From an uncultured Planctomycetaceae bacterium (GTDB lineage: Bacteria; Planctomycetota; Planctomycetia; Pirellulales; Pirellulaceae), in assembly GCA_903927685.1 (NCBI GenBank), contig CAIYOB010000936.1:1-44987 (forward strand): a DNA stretch of 44,987 nucleotides, in the 5' to 3' direction. Position 1 is the stretch's first letter. Each line of letters begins with the position of its first letter. Below are positions 7,293 to 15,700 of the stretch, in pieces. Both the position numbers and the translations under genes were made by a program. The notes beneath the pieces are model-generated. The model searched no databases, was not told the DNA's origin, and saw nothing but the letters and a program-made list of their open reading frames with translations.

Positions 7293-8338
7293 GGTCTCAA
7301 CGATTTCTGCGGATAGCGACGGCAACGCTCGCGCTGGCGACGGCCCTGATCGCACTGCCTCTGACCAAATCGGCCCGGGGCCAGACGATTCCCACCGACG
7401 CGCTGCTGCAGCGTTTGAAGGCGACGGGGTATGTCAACGATTTCGCCCAGTTGCTGGACGCCACCCAACGTTCCGCCTTGGAGGAACGCCTTGTCCAACT
7501 GCAGAAGAAGACGGGCGCCGAAATGGCGGTGGTGACGCTGCGCTCGCTCGACGGCGGACAGATCGACGACTTTGCCAACAAGCTGTTTCAGAAATGGGGG
7601 CTCGGCAAGAAAGGCCAAGACAACGGCGTGCTGCTGTTGGTGGCGATCGAGGATCGCAAAGCGCGGGTCGAGGTGGGGTACGGCTTGGAGCCAATCCTGC
7701 CGGATGCGTTGGCGGGGCGAGTCCTGAACGAGCAACTGTTTCCGGCGTTCAAGCAGCAGCGGTATGCCGAGGGCCTGGACCAGGCGACGCAGCGGATCGT
7801 GGGGATTGTCGAACGGGGCGAGCCGGCGCCGCCCGACGCCGGGGTCGGCGGCGATCGACCGGCAGCAGCCGGCGAGCAACTCGGGACGGTCTTGTTTCTG
7901 TCGGTTTTCGTAGTGATGGGATTTGCCGCCCTGGGCTTTTCGATCGGGGGACTGGCGGGCTCCATCGCCTCGCTGGGCAGCGCTCGCCGCCGGTGGAGTG
8001 CCTTGCCCGGACAGTTGATCGGCTCGGCGTTCTTTCTGATCTGGGGTGCCGGTTTCGGCGGTATCCCCTTCCTCATCGCGGCCCAGCAGGTGCCGTGGGC
8101 ACGCTACGTCCACGGCCCTTTGGCTGCGTTGACGTTCGTGGTCGCTGCGATCCTGGGTTGGCGCAATCTGAAGAACTGGTCGGGGCGTTCCGGCGGCGGG
8201 AGATGGTTTGGCGGCTCGACGTGGTCCAGCGGCGGGGGCGGTTGGTCCAGCAGCAGTTCCAGTGGCGGCTTCTCGTCGGGCTTCGGGGGTTTCGGTGGCG
8301 GCAGTTCGGGCGGCGGCGGGGCCAGCGGAGGCTGGTAG
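7289..8338 (+). CDS. TPM-domain membrane protein (YgcG-like) with Gly/Ser tail
   Basis: 349 residues. A signal peptide (1-31, ending SARGQ) is followed by a TPM domain (about 45-172) with GYVNDFAQLLD, KKTGAEMAVVTLRSL, KWGLGKKGQDNGVLLLVAI and VGYGLEPILPDA, all family hallmarks. After a short linker come about three hydrophobic segments (185-208, 225-262, 270-292). The last 50 residues are almost only Gly, Ser and Trp, as in many YgcG/TPM proteins. TPM domains bind metals; phosphatase activity was shown for a plant relative, but the bacterial role is unclear. The domain would face the periplasm. ATGA overlap with the protease suggests coupled translation. The gene sits 33 bp before the nucleotidyltransferase-like gene. 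Confidence 0.88.
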   Translation: MRSQRFLRIATATLALATALIALPLTKSARGQTIPTDALLQRLKATGYVNDFAQLLDATQRSALEERLVQLQKKTGAEMAVVTLRSLDGGQIDDFANKLFQKWGLGKKGQDNGVLLLVAIEDRKARVEVGYGLEPILPDALAGRVLNEQLFPAFKQQRYAEGLDQATQRIVGIVERGEPAPPDAGVGGDRPAAAGEQLGTVLFLSVFVVMGFAALGFSIGGLAGSIASLGSARRRWSALPGQLIGSAFFLIWGAGFGGIPFLIAAQQVPWARYVHGPLAALTFVVAAILGWRNLKNWSGRSGGGRWFGGSTWSSGGGGWSSSSSSGGFSSGFGGFGGGSSGGGGASGGW

Positions 8339-8371
8339 ATTCGTGGGCAACCAGCAACAGGATCCAACAGC

Positions 8372-9100
8372 ATGACTCCGGAACAACTGGTCGAACAACT
8401 GAAGCCTGCGTTAGGCGATCGGCTGCGGTCGATCGTCCTGTACGGCTCGGCCACCAGCGGCGATTTCTTGCCGGGAGTGTCCACTTATAATCTGCTGGTC
8501 GTCGCGGAGCGGTTCGACGTGCCGGCGTTGAACTCGCTGGCCACGACCGTATACCGCTGGGTGCGGGACGGCAATCGGCCGCCGTTGCTGTTCACGCCCG
8601 AACAGTTGCAGACGTCGGCCGACGCATTTCCAATCGAGCTGTTGGACATCCAAGATTCCCGGCAAGTGCTGTTCGGCAGCGATCCGGTGGCCGGGCTGTC
8701 GATTTCCCCGGAGCATCTGCGGCTGCAATTGGAACGTGAGTTCAAGGGCAAGTTGCTGGCCCTGCGCGAGGGCTACCTGATGACCGGCGGCAGACCCAAA
8801 CGTGTCGCCGCGTTACTGGTTTCGTCGCTGTCCGGGATGCTGGTGGTGTTTCGCGCGGCGCTGCGGTTGTTTCGTCCGTCGGTCCCCGCCAGCAAGCTGG
8901 ACGCCCTGCGGTTGCTGGCGGAGCACATTTCCTTCAACCCCGAACCTTGGTTGACGGTCGATGCGATGAAACGCGGCGACCGATCCTGGCGGCAGAGCGA
9001 CCCCGGCGTGTTGTTTGGATCCTGCGTACAAGTCTTGGAGCAGGTGTCTGAAGCGGTTGACCGCCACCTGCATTCCTCGGAGGGAAAGGTTGCGTCATGA
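8372..9100 (+). CDS. Nucleotidyltransferase-fold protein without the metal-binding Asp pair
   Basis: 242 residues. The N-terminal pattern LYGSATSGDFLPGVSTYNLLVV has the Gly-Ser (25-26) of the Pol-beta/MNT-type nucleotidyltransferase fold. Where active members carry D-x-D (as in SDIDLLV), this protein has S-T-Y-N (37-40), so both catalytic Asp are missing. The rest is helical and shows no second known domain. A hydrophobic stretch (ALLVSSLSGMLVVFRAAL, about 149-166) could be buried or membrane-contacting. I take it to be a pseudo-enzyme, perhaps a ligand-binding or assembly partner for its neighbours. The upstream spacer is 33 bp and the gene overlaps lemA by 4 bp, placing it firmly in the operon. 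The fold call is by motif only and could be wrong. Confidence 0.66.
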   Translation: MTPEQLVEQLKPALGDRLRSIVLYGSATSGDFLPGVSTYNLLVVAERFDVPALNSLATTVYRWVRDGNRPPLLFTPEQLQTSADAFPIELLDIQDSRQVLFGSDPVAGLSISPEHLRLQLEREFKGKLLALREGYLMTGGRPKRVAALLVSSLSGMLVVFRAALRLFRPSVPASKLDALRLLAEHISFNPEPWLTVDAMKRGDRSWRQSDPGVLFGSCVQVLEQVSEAVDRHLHSSEGKVAS

Positions 9101-9684
9101 AGAACGTCGGTTGTGTGGTGGTGCTGGTCGTATTGGGTCTGACTGTCTTGGTCGGCGGCTGGTTGATCGGGCTGAACAACCGTCTGGTCGCGTTGCAGGA
9201 GGGCACGTCGGCCGCCTGGGCCCAGGTCGAGACGGTGCTGCAGCGGCGCTACGACTTGATTCCCAACTTGGTCAATACCGTGAAAGGCTATGCCGAGCAC
9301 GAAAAGGGCCTGTTCGAGGAAGTCGCCAAATTGCGCAGCCAGTGGGCCTCGGCGCGGACGGTGGGTGAGAAAGTCGAGGCGGCGGGCCAATTGGAGGGTT
9401 CGCTCGCCCGGCTGCTGGTGGTCGCCGAGCAGTACCCGCAATTGAAAGCGAGCGAAAACTTCAAAGATCTGCAATTCGAGTTGGCGGGGACGGAGAACCG
9501 GATTGCGGTCGAACGGCAGCGGTACAACGAAGCCGTCCGGGCCTACAATACGGCCGTCCGCCAGTTTCCCGGCAGTCTGGTCGCCGGCTTCCGCGGGTTC
9601 ACGCCCAGCGACGCGTACTTCGAGGCCGCTGCCGGGGCCAAGGAAGCACCCCAAGTGGACTTTGGCCAGAAGCCGTCTTCCTAG
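9097..9684 (+). CDS. lemA: LemA family protein
   Basis: 195 residues, normal for LemA. One N-terminal membrane helix (about 4-27, VVLVVLGLTVLVGGWLIG) is followed by the diagnostic NNRLVALQEGTSAAWAQVE, then VLQRRYDLIPNLVNTVKGYAEHEK (listed here in parts: VLQRRYDLIPNLVN and TVKGYAEHEK), QYPQLKASENFKDLQ, LAGTENRIAVERQRYNEAV and YNTAVRQFP. LemA proteins are anchored with their helical-bundle domain outside the cytoplasm in many bacteria. Their molecular role is unresolved, though they recur beside TPM and M48/HtpX genes. It is the last gene of the plus-strand cluster and converges on the giant coiled-coil gene 79 bp downstream. No strong terminator hairpin is seen in that gap. Confidence 0.93.
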   Translation: MKNVGCVVVLVVLGLTVLVGGWLIGLNNRLVALQEGTSAAWAQVETVLQRRYDLIPNLVNTVKGYAEHEKGLFEEVAKLRSQWASARTVGEKVEAAGQLEGSLARLLVVAEQYPQLKASENFKDLQFELAGTENRIAVERQRYNEAVRAYNTAVRQFPGSLVAGFRGFTPSDAYFEAAAGAKEAPQVDFGQKPSS

Positions 9685-9763
9685 CACCAAACGGGAAGCG
9701 GGCCTCCGACAGTGTTGTTGGTGTCGTCACGCTGTTGGCGAATCGGGCTCAGACGTACAGCCT

Positions 9764-12700
9764 TCAAAATCCCTTGGCCACGTACCACCACCAAGCGAAC
9801 GCGCCGGCGGCGATCAAGCAGACGGTCGATGCCAGACAGAGCAGGATTCGCCCGTGGGGCTTCGGTTCCGGCTCATCTTCCGTCGACTGTTGCCAGGTCG
9901 CACGGAGCGTCGAGAGAACCTCTTCTTCGTTGGGTCCCTGACTGTCCGCCGAATCCGTGCTGCTGCCTTCGCTATGCTCGACTTGCCGCGAGCGAATCAA
10001 CGCCAGTTCCTGCAGCCGGGCTTGCTCCTGCCGCGTCAGCGGTCGCCCAGGTCCTGCGCCGGCGGGCCGCGACTCGGGGCGCGAGATCGCGTCGTCTTCC
10101 AGTTGGTCGGAGGCTGCTCGCCGGTCTTGCGCGCTTCGTTGCTTGGCGTCGATCTGCGGCCGAGCGCGTTCGGCCTGGGGCGCGGAGGGGGCTGACGTCG
10201 ATCCTGCCAAGGGGTCTTCACCGGCCTCGCACTGGGAGTCCAGGCTGGCGGCAGCGGCGGCCAATCTCGCCGCCTCGGCCTGCAACCGTTTGGCTTCCTC
10301 AGCCAGCCGGCCTTCCTCCTGACGGAGGGCTGCTTCCCAGGCCGCGGTCTGCCAGCCGAACTCCTGTTGCTGGACGCGCAGGGCATCCCGGCGATCGTTC
10401 AGTTCCTGTTCGGCCACCTGCTGCTGGCCGGCAACCAAGTCGAAGCCGGAACTCGGCTTCTGTGCCGCCTCCCAAGCCGCGGTTTCGCGAACGAATGCCT
10501 CCTGCTGGACGCGCAGGGCCTCGGCACGGCTGGCCAAGTCCTGCTCGGCCGCTCGCTGCTCGTCGGCGAGGCGTGTGAACTCAGCCGCCAGTTGCTGTTC
10601 TCGGGTCGCCAACTGCTCACGACGCTGGGCGATCTCGGCGGCTGCCGTGGCGCGCTCCTGTTCCGCCGCCGCCTGGTCCGCCGTCAGTCTGGCGGCGGCA
10701 GCGGTGATCTGTTCCGCTCGGGCCTCCAGCCTTTGTGCCTCGTCGTTCAGCCGTTCTTGCTCCTGACGGCGAGACGCTTCCCAAGCCTGGGTCTGCCGAC
10801 CAAAATCTTCCTGCTGGCCCCGCAGGGCATCGCGGCCGTCGGCCAATTCCCGTTCGCCCACCTGCTGTTGAGCGGCCACGAGCGCGAGGTCGCCCTCCAG
10901 TTTCTGCTGCTGTTGCAGCAACCATTGCTCGCGTTGGACCGCTGCTTGGGCCTTGAACTCGGCCCGTTCCTGCTCCACAGCCGTTCGCGCCGACTGCAGA
11001 TCCGCGGCTGCCGCAGCGATCTTGGCCGCCCGAGCCTCGAGCCGCTTCGACTCTTCGCTCAGCCGCCGTTCCTCCTGCTTGCGTGCAGCTTCCCCAGCCG
11101 CCGCTCGGCGCTCCAACTCCTCCTGCTGGGCCCGCAGGGCCTCCCGCTGTTTCGTCAGCTGCTCGTCGCCCCGCTGCCGCTGTCCGGCCAACCGAGCCAA
11201 CTCTGCTTCCAACTTTGCCTGTTGAGCGGCCCACTGCTCGCGGTGCTTCGCGGCCTCGGCTGTCAAGGCGGCTCGTTCCTGCTCCACGGCCATCCGCTCG
11301 GACGTCAGGCCGGCCGCGGCGGCGGCGAGTTTTGCCGCCTCGGCTTCCAACCGCCCGGCCTCCTCGGTCAGCCGCCCTTGCTCCTGCCGGCTGGCCGCTG
11401 CCCAAGCGGCGGTTTGCCGGCTGAACTCCTGCTGTTGCATCCGCAGGGCATCCTGGCTGTCGGCCAGGTCTCGTTCGCCCGCCTGCCGTTGCGCGGCAAC
11501 CAGGGCGAGATCGGATTCCACCTTTTGCTGTTGCTGGACCAGCCACTGCTCGCGTTGGGCCGTCACCCGGGCCTCGAACTCAGCCCGCTCCCGCTCCACG
11601 GCCGCTCGCTCGGACTGCAGGCCGTCGGTTGCGGCAGCGACTTTCGCCGCCTGAGCCTCGAGCCGCTTGGCCTCCTCGCCCAGCCGCCACTCCTCCTGCT
11701 GGCGCGAGGCTTTCCAAGCAGCCGTTCGACGCTCCAACTCGTCCTGCTGGGAACGCAGGGCGTCCAGCCGTTTCGTCAGCTGCTCGTCCGCCAGTTGCCG
11801 CTGCCCGGCCAGTCGTGACAGTTCGGCCTCCAGTTTCGCCTGCTGGGCGGCCCATTGCTCGCGGCGTTTCCCAGCCTCCGCGGTCAAGGCGGCCCGTTCC
11901 TGCTCCACGGCCGTCCGCTCGGACGTCAGGTCGGCGGCGGCGGCGGTCAGCTTGACCGCCTCGGCTTCCAGCCGTCCAGCTTCCTCCTTCAGCCGCCCTT
12001 GCTCCTGCCGGCAGGCCGCTTCCCAAGCCGCCGTCCGCCGGCCGAACTCTTCCTGGCGGGCCCGCAGCGCGTCCCGGCATTCGGCCAGTTCCCGTTCGCC
12101 CGCCTGCCGCTGAGCGGCAACCAGCTCGAGGTCAGCTTCCAGCTTCTGCTGCTGTTGCCGCAACCACTGCTCGCGCTGGCCCGCTGCCCGAGCCTCAAAG
12201 TCGGTCCGCTCCTGCGCCACGGCCGTCCGCTCGGACTGCACCGCAGCCGCCGAGGCTGCGATCTTTGCCGCCTGAGCCTCGAGCCGCTTGGATTCCGCAC
12301 CCAATCGCACTAACTCGGCTTCCAGCTTCGCCTGCTGGGCGGCCCACTGCTCGCGGTGCTTTGCGGCCTCCGCCGCCAACTCGGCCCGTTCCTGGTCCAG
12401 CACCGCCCGCTCCGAGTTCAGTCCGGCCGCGGCAGCATCGAGCTTGGCCGCCTGGGCTTCCAGCCGCGTCGCTTCGTCGTTCAGCCGCCCCTGCTCCTGT
12501 CGGCAGGCGACTTTCCAAGCCGCGCTCTGCCGGGCAAATTCATCCTGCTGGGACCGCAGGGCGTCCCGGGCATCAGCCAATTCCCGTTCGCCCGCCTCCT
12601 GTTGAGCGGCAACGAGGGTGAGGTCCGCTTCCAGCTTCTCCTGTTGCTGCCGCAGCCACTGCTCGCGCTGAGCCGCCACCCGTGCCTCGTACTCGGCACG

Positions 12701-15700
12701 CTCCTGCTCGACGGCCGTTCGCTCGGACTGCAAGCCGGCCGCGGCGGCAGCGATCTTCGCCGCCTGGGCCTCGAGCCGCTTGGACTCCGCACCCAGTCGC
12801 ACCGACTCGGCTTCCAACTTGGACTGCTGAGCGGCCCACTGCCCGCGACGCTCGGCAGCCACGGCCGTCAGCGCGGCCCGTTCCTGTTCCAACGCCGTCC
12901 GCTCGGTCGTCAGTTCCGCCGCGGCAGCAGTGAGCCTGGCCGCCTCGGCCTCCAACCGCGTCGCCTCGCCGTTCAGCCGCTGTTTCTCCTGTCGGCAAGC
13001 GGCTTCCCAAGCTGTCGTCCGGCGATCCAGGTCCTCTTGCTGAGCCTTCACAGCCTCCAGGCGTTTGGCCACGTCTTGGTCGAGGGCCTGCTGTTGGCCA
13101 GCCACGCGCTCCAACTCGGCTGCCAACTCTGCCTGTTGGGCGACCAATTGCTCGCGACGCTCGGCGGCCTCTGCCGCCAACTCGGCCCGTTCCTGTTCCA
13201 CCGCCGTCCGCTCGGACTCGAGGCCTGCCGCGGCGGCGGTGAACTTGGCCGCCTCGGTCTCCAGTCGCGTCGCCTCCGCGTTCAGCCGCTGTTTCTCCTG
13301 TCGGCAAGCGGCTTCCCAAACTGCCGTCCGGCGATCCAATTCGTCTTGCTGCGCCTTCACGGCTTCCAGACGCTCAGCCACGTCTTGGTTGAGGACCTGC
13401 TGTTGGCCGGCCACGCGTGCCAACTCAGCGTCCAACTTGGCCTGCTGGTCGGCCCACCGCTCGCGATGCTCCGCGGCCTCCGCCGCCAACTCGGCCCGCT
13501 CTTGTTCCAGCGCCGTTCGGTCGGACTCCAACTCGGAAACGGCGGCGGTCAGTTTGGCCGCCTCGGCTTCGAGCCGTCGGGCTTCGGCGCCCAGCCGTCC
13601 CTTCTCCTGTCGACAAGCGGCCTGCCAAGCCGCCGTCTGGCGATCCAGCTCATCTTGCTGCGCTCTCACGGCCTCCAAGCGGTTCGTCACATCCTGGTCG
13701 ACGACGTGTTGCTGGCCGGCGACGCGGGCCAACTCGGCGTCCAACTTGGCCTGCTGGGCGGCCCACTGCTCGCGACGCTCCGCGGCCTGTGCCGCCAACT
13801 CGGCCCGCTCCTGTTCCAGCGCCGTTCGTTCGGACTCCAGGCCGGCCACGGCGGTGGTGAGCCTGGCCGCCTCGGCTTCCAGCCGTCGCGATTCCGCGCC
13901 CAGCCGCCCCTTTTCCCGGCGACAGGCGGCCTTCCAAGCCGCGGTTCGGCGGTCCAGCTCGTCCTGCTGAGCCTTCACGGCCTCCGCGCGTTTGGTCACG
14001 TCTTGGTCGACGATCTGTTGCTGGCTGGCCAGGCGTGCCAACTCGGCCTCGAACTTCGCCTGCTGGGCGGCCCACTGATCGCGACGCTCCGCGGCCTGTG
14101 CCGCCAACTCGGCCCGTTCCTGTTCCAGCGCTGTCCGGTGGGCCTCCACCTCGGAAACGGCGGCGGCGAGCTTGGCCGACTCGGCTTCCAGCCGTCGGGC
14201 CTCCGCGCCCAGCCGCCCCTTTTCCTGCCGGCAGGCGGTCTTCCAAGCCGCGGTTCGGCGGTCCAGTTCGTCTTGCTGAGCCTTCACGGCCTCCGCGCGT
14301 TTGGCCACGTCTTGATCGACGCTCTGTTGCTGGCTGGCCAGGCGTGCCAACTCAGCCTCCAGCTTCGCCTGCTGGGCGGCCCACTGCTCGCGACGCTCCG
14401 CGGCCTGTGCCGCCAACTCGGCCCGTTCCTGTTCCAGCGCCGTCCGGTGGGACTCCACCTCGGAAACGGCGGCGGCGAGCTTGGCCGACTCGGCTTCCAG
14501 CCGCCCTTTCTCCTGCCGGCACGTCGCTTCCCAAGCCACCGTCCGGCGATCGAGCTCCTCTTGCTGAGCCCTCACGGACTGCAAGCGGTCCGTCGCGTCT
14601 TGGCCGATGACCTGCTGCTGGCCGGCCAGACTCGCCAACTCGGCTGCCAACTTCGCCTGCTGAGCGGCCCACTGCTCGCGATGTTCCGCGGCCTGCGCGG
14701 CCAACGCAGCCCGCTCCTGTTCCAGTGCTGTCCGCTCGGACTCCAGCTCGGAAACGGCGGCGGCGAGCTTGGCCGACTCGGCTTCCAGCCGCGAACCTTC
14801 GCTTTTCAGACGCCCCTGCTCTTGCCGGCGAGTTGTTTCCCACGCCGCGGTCCGGCGATCCAACTCCTCTTGCTGAGCCCTCACGGCCTCCAAGCGGTTC
14901 GTCACGTCCTGGTCGATGACCTGCTGCCGGCCAGCCAGCTGCGCCGACTCGGCCTCCAGCTTCGCCTGCTGATCGGCCCATTGCTCGCGACGCTCCGCGG
15001 CCTCCGCTGCCAACGCGGCCCGCTCACGTTCCACGGCCGTCCGTTCGGATTCCAGGCCGGCCGCGGCGGCGGCAAGCTTGGCTGCCTCAGCGTCCAACCG
15101 CGCGGCTTCATCGCTCAGCCGCCCCTTCTCTTGCTGGCGAGTTGCTTCCCACGCCGCGGCCCGGCGATCCAACTCCTCTTGCTCAGCCCTCACGGCCTGC
15201 AAGCGGTTCGTCACGTCTTGGTCGACGACCTGCTGTTGGCGAGCCAGACGCTCCGCCTCGGCTTCCAACTTCGCCTGCTGATCGGCCCACTGCTCGCGGC
15301 GTTCCGCGGTCTCCGCTGTCAACGCGGCCCGCTCACGTTCCACGGCTGTCCGTTCGGATTCCAGGCCGGCCGCGGCGGCAGCCACCTTGGCCGCCTCGGC
15401 TTCCAGCCGCGCAGCCTCGTCGCCCAGTCGCTCCTTCTCCTGCTGGCACGTTGCTTCCCAAGCTGCGGTCCTACGATCCAACTCCCCTTGCTGAGTCTGC
15501 AAGGCATCCAAGCGTTTCTTCACGTCTTGGTCGACGACCTGCTGCCGGCCGACCAATCGCGCCAGCTCGGCCTCCAACTTCGCCTGCTGCTCGCGCCGGG
15601 CTGCTGCCTGGGCGTCGAACTCGGCCCGTTCCTGCCGGAGCGACGCGCGCGCCGCTTCAAGACGAGCCGCGTCAGCCGTGCTGACGCCCGCCTGAGCGTT

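Noticed and set aside
6228..7355. 375-codon minus-strand frame over the M48 gene
   Set aside because: Antisense to a gene with a clear HELSH active site; no family resemblance.
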